DNA of 64,000 bases from Candidatus Pantoea deserta (GCF_003813865.1 NZ_RMVG01000001.1:1-64000), one strand, 5' to 3'. Positions 49,400 through 59,987 are shown, counted from the stretch's first letter. Numbers and translations are program-made. The notes: generated by a model not told the origin, from the sequence alone.

Positions 49400-51601
49400 T
49401 CAGAAACGGAAAGTGGCAGTACCGATGATTTGGCGATCTGCGCCCCAGTAACAGGCGTAGTCGCGGTAACAGCTGGCGACATACTCGCGGTTAAACAGGT
49501 TTTTCACGTTAACGCCCACTGACGAACCCGGCAGGCCAAAATTGCCAAGGTCGTATTTCAGCATCGCATCCACTGTGGTGTATCCGGCGACGTCGAAGTT
49601 CTGGTTAGTTTGCGACCCGGTGCTGTAAAGCCCTTTGCTTTCGCCGACGTAACGCACGCCCGCCCCGACGGTGACGCCGGAAAGCGCGGTTTCATGGAAG
49701 GTGTAGTCCGCCCACAGCGACGCCATATGCTTCGGCACTTCAACAGGCGTCCGGTCTTTCAGCAGGGTGTCGTGGGTATACTCCGCGTCGGTATAAGTAT
49801 AAGCCGCCGTCAGGTTGATATTGGCGTTGACTGCCGCTTTAGCTTCCAGCTCGACGCCGCGCGAGCGGATTTCGCCGCTCTGCACGCTAAACAATATGTT
49901 AGACGGATCGGCGGTCAGGTTTTTGTTTTTCGTCAGCTGATACACTGCAGCAGTCATGGTGATCGGCCGATCTTTCGGCACGTATTTCACGCCCGCTTCA
50001 TACTGCTTAGCACGCGATGGATCAAAAGGCTGTCCGCCTGCCGTCGTTCCCGTGTTCGGGATAAAGGATTCGCTGTAGCTGAAGTAAGGCGCAATGCCGT
50101 TATCGAAGACGTAGTTGAGTCCGCCTCGCCAGGTAAAGGCCTGGTCGTGATTTTTAACTTCAGTGTCGCCGTTGCGATTAAGCGCGGAGGTCATTGCATA
50201 GTCATAACGTCCGCCCAGCGTCAGCACCCAGCGGTTCCATTCCATCTGGTCCTGGGCGTAAAGGCCGGTTTGTTCCTGGCGATTAAGATACTGATAAGGG
50301 GATGGCGTTCCCACGCTGGCGTCATTGCCATATTGCGGGCTGACCGCGTTGAGGGGCGCGGCGCTGCCGAAAGCCGCATCAATATCATTACGGGTGCGCT
50401 GATAGTCCACGCCCAGCAGCAGCGTATGATCCAGCGCGCCGGTAGCGAATTTCGCCTGCGCCTGGGTATCCACCGCAAACTGATTCAGCTTCTCGTCCGA
50501 GACCGCCGAGCCGCGCGTGATCGACTGAGTCGCGGCGTCGAAGCCATTGCCGTAAATGCTGCGATAGTTGGTGCGCAGATCGGCATAGCGCAGGTTCTGG
50601 CGCACCGTCCAGGTGTCATTGAAACTGTGCTCGAAGCTGTAGCCGACCATTTTAGTGTCGCGCGAGATTTTGTTGCTCTGCTCGCCTTCGTCAAAGCTGG
50701 TCGGTAGCTTGTACTCACGGCCGTCGGCGCGCGTTATCGGCACCACGGTGCCTTCACGCGGCAGCCAGCCGTAATAGCCGGTTTGCGGTTCGTTCTGGAA
50801 ATAGGTCAGCAGATCAAAGCGGGTGTTTTCGTCCGGACGCCAGCTAAAGGAGGGCGCAATGGTATAGCGCTTCTCTTTGTTGCGTTCCTGCTGCGCGTCG
50901 GCGCTGCTGGCAAGGCCGGTCAGGCGGTAGCTGTAAACGCCGTTGTCATCTATCGAGCCGCCAAAATCAAAACCGGTGGAAAACAGGTTATCGCTGCCCA
51001 TCTGAAACTGCACTTCACGCAGGGTTTCCTGCGTCGGCCGTTTGCTTACCAGCGAGACCACGCCGCCAGGATTGCTCTTGCCGTAGAGCACCGACACCGG
51101 ACCGCGCAGCAGCTCGGCGCGCTCAAGGAAGTACGGATCGATAGCAAATTCCGAATAGTTATCGCCCTGAAGCTTCAGGCCGTCAAGATACTGATTAGTG
51201 TTGGTTTCGCTGAAGCCGCGAATAGACAGCGCATCGATAACCTGCGAACTGCCACGGTTGCCGGTGAGTACGCCCGGCGTGTAGTTAAACGCCTCTTTAA
51301 CCGAAGTGACCTGATGCGTTTCCATCTCTTCGCGCGTCACAACCGATACCGACTGCGGGTTTTTCTCTAATGGCGTATCGGTTTTGGTGCCGGTCGCGCT
51401 CTGTTTCGCGGCAATGGTCGGCGCGGGTCCCCAGGCGCTCTCCTGAGGCGCAGCCGACCCGGCGTCCGCCGACACAACCAGCGTCTCTTCAGCCAGCGCT
51501 GAGGCGCTCGCCGCTCCCAGAATAACGGCTATGCTCAGAGCCAGTGGACGGCGGGAAAAAGCGCCGCGCAGATTACAAGGAAAAGTCGTTCGCGCATTCA
51601 T
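49400..51601 (-). CDS. fhuA: TonB-dependent ferrichrome receptor FhuA
   Basis: FhuA is the outer-membrane beta-barrel receptor for ferrichrome. ATG 51601 gives 733 residues. The signal peptide ends ASALA (37), followed at once by a TonB box of the ETLVV type (39-43). A plug domain (about 60-195, with KEAFNYTPGVLTGNRG and PGGVVSLVSKRP) and a 22-strand barrel follow, ending in an aromatic F. A Fur box precedes it and fhuC-D-B follow, which supports the ferrichrome assignment over other hydroxamate receptors. Confidence 0.94.
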   Translation of the reverse strand: MNARTTFPCNLRGAFSRRPLALSIAVILGAASASALAEETLVVSADAGSAAPQESAWGPAPTIAAKQSATGTKTDTPLEKNPQSVSVVTREEMETHQVTSVKEAFNYTPGVLTGNRGSSQVIDALSIRGFSETNTNQYLDGLKLQGDNYSEFAIDPYFLERAELLRGPVSVLYGKSNPGGVVSLVSKRPTQETLREVQFQMGSDNLFSTGFDFGGSIDDNGVYSYRLTGLASSADAQQERNKEKRYTIAPSFSWRPDENTRFDLLTYFQNEPQTGYYGWLPREGTVVPITRADGREYKLPTSFDEGEQSNKISRDTKMVGYSFEHSFNDTWTVRQNLRYADLRTNYRSIYGNGFDAATQSITRGSAVSDEKLNQFAVDTQAQAKFATGALDHTLLLGVDYQRTRNDIDAAFGSAAPLNAVSPQYGNDASVGTPSPYQYLNRQEQTGLYAQDQMEWNRWVLTLGGRYDYAMTSALNRNGDTEVKNHDQAFTWRGGLNYVFDNGIAPYFSYSESFIPNTGTTAGGQPFDPSRAKQYEAGVKYVPKDRPITMTAAVYQLTKNKNLTADPSNILFSVQSGEIRSRGVELEAKAAVNANINLTAAYTYTDAEYTHDTLLKDRTPVEVPKHMASLWADYTFHETALSGVTVGAGVRYVGESKGLYSTGSQTNQNFDVAGYTTVDAMLKYDLGNFGLPGSSVGVNVKNLFNREYVASCYRDYACYWGADRQIIGTATFRF

Positions 51602-51644
51602 AGTAAGGATCTCATGAAAAAAGGTGTCGGCAGGCGAATGAAAA

Positions 51645-51659
51645 CGAGAATGATTATTA
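51645..51659 (-). promoter_or_regulatory. Fur box upstream of fhuA
   Basis: On the minus strand TAATAATCATTCTCG matches the 7-1-7 Fur consensus TGATAATCATTATCA at 12 of 15 positions. It lies 44 bp before the fhuA ATG, as expected for iron repression of the fhu genes. Confidence 0.8.
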
Positions 51660-51757
51660 TACCGGATGGATTTTAGGCGAAACCCGTTGTTTTCCGCAAG
51701 GGATAATCCCGCGCAGAGCGCCGTCTGACGGGCATTTGCGCAGTTTTGATCGGGCAC

Positions 51758-51784
51758 AAAAAAAGAGCGCCGTAGCGCTCTTTT
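51758..51784 (-). terminator. Terminator of mrcB (possibly bidirectional)
   Basis: AAAAGAGCGC (51761-51770) and GCGCTCTTTT (51775-51784) form a perfect 10-bp stem with a 4-nt loop. On the minus strand the U-run follows the mrcB stop by 11 bp. Confidence 0.93.
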
Positions 51785-51795
51785 TAACCGGTGGC

Positions 51796-54345
51796 TTAGT
51801 TGCCGCCGAACATATCTTTAATCCAGCCAGCGACGCCGTCGCTCTCTTTTTTCTCCTGCTGCTGCGGCGGCTGCTGCATCTGCTGCTGGTTTTGCTGCTG
51901 ATTCTGCTGCTCCTGCAACTGCTGCTGTTGCTGCTGCTGGAACAGCTGTTGCTGCTGTTGGCAGAGCGCATCAGGATCCAGCGACCAGACCGGCAGCGAG
52001 CGCCAGGTGCTGCTGCCGGTGCCGCAGACAAAGTTGCCGGCGGAGTCGACATTCATCATCGAGACATCTTCCGGCGGCGTCAGCACCAGCGGCATCGGCG
52101 CCTGGTTATCCAGGTAGCGGCGATAGATCTGCATCGCGCCGCTGGCGCCGTACAGCTTGCTCGGCTGGTTATTGTCGCGGCCAACCCAGGTAATCGCGAC
52201 TTCTTTGCCGTCAACGCCTGCAAACCAGCTGTCGACCAGATCGTTAGTGGTGCCTGTTTTGCCTGCCAGATGCGCCTTCGGATAGCGCGCGCCCAGCGCC
52301 CGCGCGGTGCCGTGGTCGGCCACCTGCTGCATGGTGTAAAGCGTCAGATAGGCGGCCTGCGCCGGCTCCACGCGCTGCGCCTGCGGGAAGCTCTGGTAAA
52401 GCACCGTGCCATCTTCCGCAATCACCGAACGCACCGCTGAGAGCGGCGCGCGGTTACCGCCGCTGGCGATCGACTGAAACGCCTGCGCCACCTCAATCGG
52501 CGTCAGGTTAAGCGCGCCGAGCAGCATCGACGGCACCGGATTAAGCTGATCTTTCGGCACGCCCAGCTTCGTCCAGGTATCCACCACCGCATCCAGCCCC
52601 AGCGTCATGCCAAGGTTCACCGTCGGCACGTTCATGGAGTTAGTCAGCGCATCCACCAGCATCACCTTGCCGCTGAAGCGACGATCGTCGTTCATCGGTT
52701 TCCAGACGGTGCCGTTCGGCTGTTTCAGCGCAATCGGCTCATCGGCGATCCAGCTGTTGAGACGATAGGAGTTTGGCTGGCTGAGCGCGGTGAGATAGGT
52801 AGCCGGCTTAGCCAGCGAGCCGATAGAGCGACGCGCCTGTAGCGCGCGGTTATAGCCGGCGAACTGCGGATCGGCGCCGCCGACCATCGCGCGCACTTCG
52901 CCGCTAAAGCGATCCACCACCACCATCGCGGTTTCCAGATCTTTCAGGCCGCGCTGCTTTTTCAGCGTCGGAACGCCGTCGATAACGGCTTTTTCCGCGG
53001 CGTCCTGCGACACCGGATCGAGCGTAGTAAAGATCTTCACGCCGGAGAGATCTTTTACCTTATCGCCCAGCTTCGCCTGTAGCTCGCCGCGCACCATCTG
53101 CATAAAGGCGGGCTGCGGGGTGATGACGCCGCCTTTCGGCTGTACGCCGAGCGGACGCGCCGAGAGCATGTCGTACAGCTCCTGATCAATCACCTTCTGC
53201 TGCTGTAACAGGCGCAGCACCAGATTACGACGCTCCAGCGCCAGGCGCGGATTGCGCCACGGGTTGTAGAGCGACGCGCCTTTTACCATACCTACCAGCA
53301 TCGCCTGCTGATCGAGGCTCAACTCATCGACCGGACGGCCAAAATAGTAGAGGCTTGCCAGCGGGAAGCCGCGGATCTGGTCATTGCCCGCCTGCCCCAG
53401 ATAGACCTCATTCAGGTAAAGCTCCAGGATACGGTCTTTGCTGTAGCGCGCATCCATGATGACGGCCATATAGGCTTCGCGCGCTTTACGCCACAGCGAA
53501 CGCTCGTTGGTCAGGAACAGGTTTTTTACCAGCTGCTGCGTCAGCGTACTGCCGCCCTGCACCGCTTTACCGGCGGTAATATTGGCGAGGAATGCGCGAC
53601 CAATCGAGTAAGGGCTAATGCCGTCATGCTCGTAAAAGTGACGGTCTTCGGTGGCAATCAGCGTGTCGACCAGCAGATCCGGGAAACCGGCGCGCGGCAC
53701 GAACAGACGCTGCTCGCCGTTCGGCGACTGCAACATGGTAATCAGGCGCGGATCGAGACGGAAAAAGCCAAAATCGCGACCAGAGTCGAGGTTTTTGATT
53801 TCGCCCAGCTCATCGCCGTCAAACACCATTTGCGCATGCACCTGCCCCTCTTTGCTGTCCGGAAAATCAAACGGACGGCGCAGCAAATCGATGGTGTTGC
53901 CCTTTACCGAGAACTCGCCAGGGCGCGTAATGCGTGATACCTCGCGGTACTGCGTGCCCTCCAGCAGCGCAATCATCTCTTTTTTGCTGTAGGCCATGCC
54001 TGGCTCAAGGCTGACCATGCGGCCATAAACGGCGGCGGGCAGCTGCCACACTTTGCCGTCGATGCGGGCGCGGATCTCAGAGTCGAGATAGACGCCCCAG
54101 GCTGCCATGATCACGACAAAGACCAGAAACAGCTTGATAAACCAGCCTAACCAGCGGCGCTTGCCACGCGGCGGACGCTTCCCTTTACTTTTACGCGGCA
54201 CAGGCGTTTTCTCCTCAACTTCATCGGCAAAATCATCATCATCAAAATCGTCTTCATCCCTGCGGCGACCCCGGCGCGTAGCGTTACGCGGCGGCTTGGG
54301 TTGTTTTCCTTTGCGCCCAATGGGTTCGCGATCGTTCCCAGACAT
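51796..54345 (-). CDS. mrcB: Penicillin-binding protein 1b (bifunctional transglycosylase/transpeptidase)
   Basis: PBP1b polymerises and cross-links peptidoglycan and is activated by LpoB. I chose ATG 54345 (849 residues), since the GGAG ribosome-binding site is 10 nt upstream of it and only 1-2 nt from the ATG at 54354. Order: cytoplasmic tail, membrane helix (about 65-90), UB2H domain, GT51 with [13 protein letters not shown] and [12 protein letters not shown], then the transpeptidase with SxxK ([10 protein letters not shown]), SMN and KTGTT. The C-terminal tail from about 795 has long glutamine runs before the conserved [12 protein letters not shown] end. Confidence 0.97.
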   Translation of the reverse strand: MSGNDREPIGRKGKQPKPPRNATRRGRRRDEDDFDDDDFADEVEEKTPVPRKSKGKRPPRGKRRWLGWFIKLFLVFVVIMAAWGVYLDSEIRARIDGKVWQLPAAVYGRMVSLEPGMAYSKKEMIALLEGTQYREVSRITRPGEFSVKGNTIDLLRRPFDFPDSKEGQVHAQMVFDGDELGEIKNLDSGRDFGFFRLDPRLITMLQSPNGEQRLFVPRAGFPDLLVDTLIATEDRHFYEHDGISPYSIGRAFLANITAGKAVQGGSTLTQQLVKNLFLTNERSLWRKAREAYMAVIMDARYSKDRILELYLNEVYLGQAGNDQIRGFPLASLYYFGRPVDELSLDQQAMLVGMVKGASLYNPWRNPRLALERRNLVLRLLQQQKVIDQELYDMLSARPLGVQPKGGVITPQPAFMQMVRGELQAKLGDKVKDLSGVKIFTTLDPVSQDAAEKAVIDGVPTLKKQRGLKDLETAMVVVDRFSGEVRAMVGGADPQFAGYNRALQARRSIGSLAKPATYLTALSQPNSYRLNSWIADEPIALKQPNGTVWKPMNDDRRFSGKVMLVDALTNSMNVPTVNLGMTLGLDAVVDTWTKLGVPKDQLNPVPSMLLGALNLTPIEVAQAFQSIASGGNRAPLSAVRSVIAEDGTVLYQSFPQAQRVEPAQAAYLTLYTMQQVADHGTARALGARYPKAHLAGKTGTTNDLVDSWFAGVDGKEVAITWVGRDNNQPSKLYGASGAMQIYRRYLDNQAPMPLVLTPPEDVSMMNVDSAGNFVCGTGSSTWRSLPVWSLDPDALCQQQQQLFQQQQQQQLQEQQNQQQNQQQMQQPPQQQEKKESDGVAGWIKDMFGGN

Positions 54346-54442
54346 TGGTTTCATTCTCCAGGTATTACGTTGGCAGCGCCGCTACTCTAGCGACTTTTAC
54401 CCTTTCCGCATGGCGGAACCCTCTGAAATCGATCCAGCCGGG

Positions 54443-56887
54443 TCAACCTTGCGGGGAATATTTTTTAGTGCGCCTCGTGGGTAAGGCGCTGGCCGGGTCG
54501 TCAGGCCAGGGATGTTTGGGATAGCGCCCTTTCATCTCCTTTTGCACCTCTGGCCAGGCGCCGCGCCAGAACGCGGCCAAATCGCGGGTAATCTGCAACG
54601 GACGCTGCGCGGGCGACAACAGCTCCAGCACCAGCGGCACACGCCCTTCCGCCACGGCGGGATTGCTCGCCTCGCCAAACATCTCCTGAATACGCACCGC
54701 CAGCGCGGGCGGCTTATCGGCGTGGTAGCGAACAGGCAGTCGACTTCCGGTTGGCACAGTGTAATGAGTTGGCAGCGCACTATCCAGCCGCTGGCGTTGT
54801 GACCATGTGAGCAAATGTAATAGCGCCGTTACGAGGTTGACCGCCTGCAAGGACTTCAGGTCACGCACCGCCCCCATTTCCGGCAGCAGCCAGGTGTCAA
54901 GCGTCGCCAGCAGCGCCTCGTCATCCACTGCGGGCCACGCCTCGTCCGGCAGCCACTGCGCCGCACACTGGAGCCGCACGCGCAGCTGTTCCGCCTCCTG
55001 GCTCCAGCCCAGTACGCTCAGGCCTTTTACGGCGATCCAGCGCAGCATTGCCGCATGCAGCACATCGGGTTCCGGACGCGCCATCGGCTGCGCCTTCAGC
55101 ACCAGTGCGCCGATCTGCTCGCGGCGCAGCGCGCGCAGCGTGCCTTTATCCTCATCCCATTCGACCTCGGCGCGCACCTCTACCAGCGAAGGCAGCGCCT
55201 GGCGCAGCGCGTCGATGTCCACCGGCAGCGCCAGCAGCATGCGCGCATCCGGCGTGGCGCTGCCCTGAAGTAAAGCGGGGGCGATAAGCCACTCATAGCG
55301 ATTCAGCCCTTCCTCCCGATCGAGCATCGCGCCCAGACCGTTAGCGAGCTGATAGCGACCGCCGTTATCGCGGCGTCGCGCCAGCCGATCGCTGAAGCCC
55401 GCCGCCAGCAGCGCGACGACGCGATCTTCATCGACGCTGCCGCCGCTGACGCCGAGCCGGCTCTGCCACTGCTTCGCGCGACGCAGCCACTGCGGCTGCG
55501 GCCGGTGCAGCGCATCGCGCAGATCCGGGCTGCCGCTGCGCGGCGGATCTTCCAGAATCGCCACCAGCAGCGCGGCGCTGGCGGCCGCATCGGCATTCTG
55601 GCCGGCGGCGCAGAGTATGGCGCTGAGGCGGGGATCGCCGCCGAGCTGCGCCATACGGCGTCCCAGCGCGCTGAGCTTGCCGTTGTCATCCAGCGCGCCG
55701 AGGCGCGTGAGCAGCCGCTGCGCGGCGCGCAGATGGCTGGCTGGCGGCAGGTCAAGCCAGGTCAGCTGATCCGCCTGGTTGCAGCCCCACTGCAACAGCT
55801 CGATCCACAGCGCGGCAAGATCGCTGTGTAGAATTTCCGCCTCGCTTTGCGCGGCCGCGCGCGACGCCTGATCCTCAGCCAGCAGATGCAGACAGATACC
55901 GGGCATCAGGCGGCCCGCGCGACCGGCGCGCTGCGTCATAGAGGCCTGGCTGATGCGCTGGGTCAGCAGCCGCGTCACGCCGCTGCGCGCGTCAAACTGC
56001 GCTTTGCGCTCCAGCGCGCTGTCGACCACCAGCCGAATGCCTTCAATGGTCAGGCTGGTCTCTGCAATATTGGTGGCCAGCACCACTTTGCGGCGTCCGG
56101 GCGGCGCGGGCAAAATGGCGCGACGCTGCGCCGCCAGCGGCAGCGCGCCGTACAGCGGCGTCAGATCGACGTCGTCCGCGACGCGAGACGCCAGTTCGCG
56201 TTTAACACGCTCAATCTCTGCGACGCCGGGCAGAAACAGCAGCAGCGAGCCGCTCTCTTCGCGCAGCAGCTGAGCCGTTTCCCGCGCAACGGCCTCTTCA
56301 AAACGCAGCGTCGCGCTGAGCGAGGCAAAGCGGCGCGTCACGGGAAAGGCGCGGCCTTCGGATACGATCAGCGGCGCGTCGGGCAGCAGCGCCGACAGAC
56401 GCGCATTGTCCAGCGTCGCTGACATCAGCAGGATTTTTAAATCGTCGCGCAGCCCTTGTTGCACGTCGAGCAGCAGCGCCAGCGCCAGATCGGCCTGAAG
56501 GCTGCGCTCGTGAAATTCATCGAGGATCACCAGCGAGACGCCGCTGAGTTCGGGATCGCGCTGCAACAGACGGGTCAGAATCCCCTCTGTCACCACCTCC
56601 AGCCGCGTGGCGGGTCCGACGCAATTCTCGCCGCGCATACGGTAGCCAACGGTTTCCCCCGGCTGCTCGCCCAGCTGTTCGGCCAGGCGCTGCGCCACGT
56701 TGCGCGCCGCCAGCCGACGCGGCTCCAGCATGATAATGCGGCCTGGCAGCTTCGCCTGCTGCAACAGCTGTAGTGGCAGCCAGGTGGATTTGCCCGCGCC
56801 GGTGGGCGCCGCCAGCAGGATCTGCGGCGCCGTGTCGAGCGCCTGAAGCAGGTCAGGCAATACGGCGCTGACCGGTAAATCACTCAC
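54443..56887 (-). CDS. hrpB: ATP-dependent RNA helicase HrpB
   Basis: HrpB is a DEAH/RHA-family helicase of unclear cellular role. I place the start at GTG 56887 (814 residues, starting at SDLPVSAVLPDLL), because GGGAG lies 6 nt upstream and the family N-terminus begins here. The open frame runs 191 codons further but overlaps thpR antisense. Walker A APTGAGKST (about 27-35), DEFH (near 125), SAT (near 160) and the QRAGRAGR motif VI (near 322) are present. The C-terminal HrpB domain ends KGRYPKHPWPDDPA. Divergent from thpR. Confidence 0.95.
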   Translation of the reverse strand: MSDLPVSAVLPDLLQALDTAPQILLAAPTGAGKSTWLPLQLLQQAKLPGRIIMLEPRRLAARNVAQRLAEQLGEQPGETVGYRMRGENCVGPATRLEVVTEGILTRLLQRDPELSGVSLVILDEFHERSLQADLALALLLDVQQGLRDDLKILLMSATLDNARLSALLPDAPLIVSEGRAFPVTRRFASLSATLRFEEAVARETAQLLREESGSLLLFLPGVAEIERVKRELASRVADDVDLTPLYGALPLAAQRRAILPAPPGRRKVVLATNIAETSLTIEGIRLVVDSALERKAQFDARSGVTRLLTQRISQASMTQRAGRAGRLMPGICLHLLAEDQASRAAAQSEAEILHSDLAALWIELLQWGCNQADQLTWLDLPPASHLRAAQRLLTRLGALDDNGKLSALGRRMAQLGGDPRLSAILCAAGQNADAAASAALLVAILEDPPRSGSPDLRDALHRPQPQWLRRAKQWQSRLGVSGGSVDEDRVVALLAAGFSDRLARRRDNGGRYQLANGLGAMLDREEGLNRYEWLIAPALLQGSATPDARMLLALPVDIDALRQALPSLVEVRAEVEWDEDKGTLRALRREQIGALVLKAQPMARPEPDVLHAAMLRWIAVKGLSVLGWSQEAEQLRVRLQCAAQWLPDEAWPAVDDEALLATLDTWLLPEMGAVRDLKSLQAVNLVTALLHLLTWSQRQRLDSALPTHYTVPTGSRLPVRYHADKPPALAVRIQEMFGEASNPAVAEGRVPLVLELLSPAQRPLQITRDLAAFWRGAWPEVQKEMKGRYPKHPWPDDPASALPTRRTKKYSPQG

Positions 56888-56962
56888 GGCAAACTCCCGT
56901 TCAGCCTGTGTTAAGATGGCGCGCATTGTAGCACTCATCCGTAAGGATTGCCGGAGACCGCC

Positions 56963-57487
56963 ATGGAGACTCAACGCCTGTTTTTTGGTATCGGGCTGCC
57001 TGACGCGCTGCAACAGCAGCTGGTGCGCTGGCGTGCCGATAACTTTGCCGACGACGCCGGTCGCCCTGTGGTGGCCGCCAATTTGCACCTGACGCTGGCT
57101 TTTCTCGGTGAAGTAAAAAGCGAAACCGCGCAGAAGCTGCAACAGCTGGCCGCGCGCATTCAACAGCCCGCTTTCGATATCGATCTGGACGATGCCGGAC
57201 ACTGGCCCCGTCCCCGCGTGGTGTGGCTCGGCTGTCAGCGGCCGCCGCGCGGCCTGTTGCAGCTCGCCGACCTGCTGCGCGCCCAGGCGGCGCGTCAGGG
57301 CTGCGCTCAGCACGCCCAGCCGTTTCATCCCCATGTCACGCTGCTGCGTGACGCGGCGTCGCGCATCGCTCTGCCGCCGCGCGGCTTTCACTGGCGCTTT
57401 CGCGTTGACCATTTTTCCCTGTTCGCGTCGCACTATGCGCGAGGCCGTACGCGCTACCATGCGCTGGCGAGCTGGCCGCTAAGCTGA
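56963..57487 (+). CDS. thpR: RNA 2',3'-cyclic phosphodiesterase ThpR (LigT family)
   Basis: ThpR opens RNA 2',3'-cyclic phosphates and can seal tRNA halves with a 2'-5' bond in vitro. The 174 residues of the 2H phosphoesterase family have both HxT motifs: HLTLAFLGE (near 44) and HPHVTLLRD (near 127). I chose ATG 56963 (METQRLFFGIGLP) over an upstream TTG. It lies 12 bp before sfsA and diverges from hrpB. Confidence 0.95.
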   Translation: METQRLFFGIGLPDALQQQLVRWRADNFADDAGRPVVAANLHLTLAFLGEVKSETAQKLQQLAARIQQPAFDIDLDDAGHWPRPRVVWLGCQRPPRGLLQLADLLRAQAARQGCAQHAQPFHPHVTLLRDAASRIALPPRGFHWRFRVDHFSLFASHYARGRTRYHALASWPLS

Positions 57488-57499
57488 TTCTGGAGCCGT

Positions 57500-58204
57500 A
57501 TGCTGTTCTCACCGCCGTTAAAATCCGCCCGCCTGATTACGCACTATAAGCGCTTTCTCGCCGATGTGATCACGCCGGAAGGCGACACCCTGACCATTCA
57601 CTGCGCCAATACCGGCGCCATGACCGGCTGCGCCACGCCGGGCGATACCGTGTGGTACTCCACCTCTGACAGCCTGACGCGCAAATACCCGCACAGCTGG
57701 GAACTGACCGAAACCCGCCAGGGCCACTGGATCTGCGTCAATACGCTGCGCGCCAATCAGCTGGTGAAGGAGGCGCTGGTCAGCGACGCCATTCCGGAAT
57801 TATCGGCCTATGACCGCTGCCAGGCTGAGGTGAAATACGGTGCGGAAAAGAGCCGAATCGACTTCCTGCTTCAGGCAGGCGGCAGGCGCAACTGCTATAT
57901 TGAAGTCAAGTCCGTGACCCTTTTACATCAAGGAAAAGGCTATTTTCCGGATGCGGTGACGGTCCGCGGTCAGAAGCATCTGCGCGAGCTAAGCGCCGTT
58001 GCGACTGCCGGTCATCGGGCCGTTTTGCTGTTTGCGGTTCTGCACTCGGGGATTGAGGACGTCTCCCCGGCGCGCCATATTGACGCACGTTATGCAGACC
58101 AACTGGTTCAGGCGCAGCAGGATGGCGTAGAAATTCTGGCGTATCGCGCTGAGTTATCCCCGGCAGGCGTATTTCTGAAAAAGCCGGTTACCGTAACCTT
58201 GTAA
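57500..58204 (+). CDS. sfsA: SfsA family protein (sugar fermentation stimulation)
   Basis: SfsA was found as a multicopy stimulator of maltose use in E. coli; its molecular role is unsettled. The 234 residues equal the E. coli length. The N-terminal OB-fold and the nuclease-like C-terminal domain with [17 protein letters not shown] and [16 protein letters not shown] motifs are present; the D-ExK pattern recalls PD-(D/E)XK nucleases. It directly follows thpR. Confidence 0.95.
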   Translation: MLFSPPLKSARLITHYKRFLADVITPEGDTLTIHCANTGAMTGCATPGDTVWYSTSDSLTRKYPHSWELTETRQGHWICVNTLRANQLVKEALVSDAIPELSAYDRCQAEVKYGAEKSRIDFLLQAGGRRNCYIEVKSVTLLHQGKGYFPDAVTVRGQKHLRELSAVATAGHRAVLLFAVLHSGIEDVSPARHIDARYADQLVQAQQDGVEILAYRAELSPAGVFLKKPVTVTL

Positions 58205-58296
58205 TTTCTTTTACAAATTGTTGTGGTAAGAATGTGCAGAGTGCGACGCCAAATACGCTGTTCCTCACAGGCTTGTCAAGGTGCGTTCATCAATAA

Positions 58297-58325
58297 TTGC
58301 CAACCCTGACTGCTTCTGTTATTTA
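58297..58325 (+). promoter_or_regulatory. Candidate promoter upstream of dksA
   Basis: TTGCCA (58297-58302) and TATTTA (58320-58325) are 17 bp apart in the 288-bp sfsA-dksA gap. No terminator for sfsA is obvious in the gap. A second -10-like TATAGT lies at about 58464 without a good -35. Prediction only. Confidence 0.4.
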
Positions 58326-58492
58326 TAGCGGCCTGTTTTTCCCCGTAGGGGGATCGATGTACCCGATTGTGGGCAACGCAGCGGATCTTGCCAGGCAAAA
58401 TGGTCTGTACTGACTACACTCAACCGCCTGACACTGTTATCGCTGTCGCTGAACCATAAAAGGTATAGTGCGTGTTATCCAGGAGAAACAAC

Positions 58493-58948
58493 ATGCAAGA
58501 AGGGCAAAACCGTAAAACATCGTCCCTGAGTATTCTCGCCATCGCTGGGGTGGAGCCATACCAGGAGAAGCCGGGCGAAGAGTATATGAATGAAGCCCAG
58601 CTGCAACATTTTCGCAAGATTCTGGAAGCCTGGCGCAATCAGCTGCGTGATGAAGTTGACCGTACCGTCTCGCATATGCAGGACGAAGCGGCAAACTTCC
58701 CGGATCCGGTTGACCGCGCCGCGCAGGAAGAGGAATTCAGCCTTGAACTGCGTAACCGCGACCGCGAGCGTAAGCTGATCAAAAAGATCGAAAAGACGCT
58801 GAAGAAAGTTGAAGATGACGACTTCGGCTACTGCGAGTCATGCGGCGTAGAGATCGGCATCCGCCGTCTCGAAGCGCGTCCGACCGCCGATCTCTGCATT
58901 GACTGCAAGACGCTGGCTGAAATCCGCGAGAAACAGATGGCTGGCTAA
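58493..58948 (+). CDS. dksA: RNA polymerase-binding transcription factor DksA
   Basis: DksA enters the RNA polymerase secondary channel and, with ppGpp, shuts down rRNA promoters and activates amino acid operons. ATG 58493 follows AGGAG by 6 nt and gives 151 residues, nearly identical to E. coli DksA. A coiled coil (about 33-108) carries the DPVDRA tip with its two Asp residues, and the four-Cys zinc finger is CESC...CIDC near the C-terminus. Its targets include the rrn P1-type promoter at the left edge of this window. Confidence 0.98.
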   Translation: MQEGQNRKTSSLSILAIAGVEPYQEKPGEEYMNEAQLQHFRKILEAWRNQLRDEVDRTVSHMQDEAANFPDPVDRAAQEEEFSLELRNRDRERKLIKKIEKTLKKVEDDDFGYCESCGVEIGIRRLEARPTADLCIDCKTLAEIREKQMAG

Positions 58949-58962
58949 TGCCATGCCTGATA

Positions 58963-59006
58963 TCACCGCACCGTGGAAGGCACGCTGTTGTTCCACTGTG
59001 CGGTGA
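58963..59006 (+). terminator. Long hairpin between dksA and gluQ
   Basis: A 16-bp stem with one mismatch (58963-58978 with 58991-59006) and a 12-nt loop is followed by CCTTTAA. It can partly end the dksA transcript. Its 3' arm ends 12 nt before the gluQ ATG, where no clear ribosome-binding site is seen. Confidence 0.7.
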
Positions 59007-59018
59007 CCTTTAACGCCT

Positions 59019-59948
59019 ATGTCGACGCTTCCCTGTATCGGGCGTTTCGCCCCCTCTCCTTCTGGTGATCTTCATTTCGGCTCGCTGATTGCCGCCGTTG
59101 GCAGCTATCTGAACGCGCGCGCGCAAAACGGCCGCTGGCTGGTGCGCATTGAGGACATCGACCCGCCGCGCGAAGTTGCCGGCGCCGCCACCCGTATTCT
59201 GCATCAGCTGGCGCACTACGGCCTGCACTGGGACGGCGAGGTGCTGTGGCAGTCACAGCGGCATGAGGCCTATCGCGAGGCGCTGGCGTGGCTGCGGGAA
59301 CACCGTCAGAGCTATTTCTGTACCTGCACGCGTCGTCGCATCCAGCAGATCGGCGGTTTTTACGATGGCCACTGCCGCGATCGCCATCTGGGACCAGAAA
59401 ACGCCGCGCTGCGTTTACGTCAGCATGCGCCGGTGTTCAGCTTTGACGACGCTCTGCGTGGGCGCTTATCCGTGGATGCGCGCCTGGCGCAGGAAGATTT
59501 TATTATTCATCGCCGCGATGGTTTATTTGCCTATAACCTCGCGGTGGTGGTCGACGATCATTTTCAGGGCGTTACCGAAATCGTGCGCGGCGCGGATTTA
59601 ATCGAGCCGACGGTGCGGCAGATTGCGCTTTATCAGCAGTTCGGCTGGCCGGTGCCCGCCTGGCTGCATCTGCCGCTGGCCATCAATCCTGACGGCAACA
59701 AACTGTCGAAGCAAAATCATGCTCCTTCCCTGCCCGCCGGCGATCCGCGACCGCTGCTGGTGCAGGCGCTTCGCTTTCTGGGACAGCCTGTCGCAGAGGG
59801 CTGGCAGGACGAAACGCAGGAGAAACTGCTGGAAAGCGCCGTCTCGCAGTGGAATATCGCTTTGATACCCCGTCAAAACGCCCTGAAACCGGCAGAGCCG
59901 ACAACACCATTCCTAAATGATTCGCAACAGGCTATGATTAGCCGCTGA
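59019..59948 (+). CDS. gluQ: Glutamyl-Q tRNA(Asp) synthetase
   Basis: GluQ-RS is a truncated glutamyl-tRNA synthetase paralogue without an anticodon domain. It attaches glutamate to the queuosine at position 34 of tRNA-Asp. The 309 residues have the HIGH-like HFGS ([19 protein letters not shown]), a zinc site (YFCTCTR...YDGHCRDR) and a KMSKS-like KLSKQ. It follows dksA, from which expression is probably partly derived by read-through of the hairpin. Confidence 0.97.
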   Translation: MSTLPCIGRFAPSPSGDLHFGSLIAAVGSYLNARAQNGRWLVRIEDIDPPREVAGAATRILHQLAHYGLHWDGEVLWQSQRHEAYREALAWLREHRQSYFCTCTRRRIQQIGGFYDGHCRDRHLGPENAALRLRQHAPVFSFDDALRGRLSVDARLAQEDFIIHRRDGLFAYNLAVVVDDHFQGVTEIVRGADLIEPTVRQIALYQQFGWPVPAWLHLPLAINPDGNKLSKQNHAPSLPAGDPRPLLVQALRFLGQPVAEGWQDETQEKLLESAVSQWNIALIPRQNALKPAEPTTPFLNDSQQAMISR

Positions 59949-59987
59949 TTTTATTTACACCACTTTACGTCGCTGTCGAGGTGTCCC

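Noticed and set aside
51880..51970. CTG/TTG-rich tract as a stand-alone microsatellite
   Set aside because: It is in frame within mrcB and encodes the Gln-rich tail, so it is treated as part of the gene.
56888..57460. N-terminal extension of hrpB by 191 codons
   Set aside because: It lies antisense to thpR and shows no helicase similarity; GTG 56887 has a good ribosome-binding site.
58347..58365. CCCC-GTA-GGGG hairpin in the sfsA-dksA gap as a terminator
   Set aside because: The T-run lies upstream of the stem on the plus strand and none follows it.
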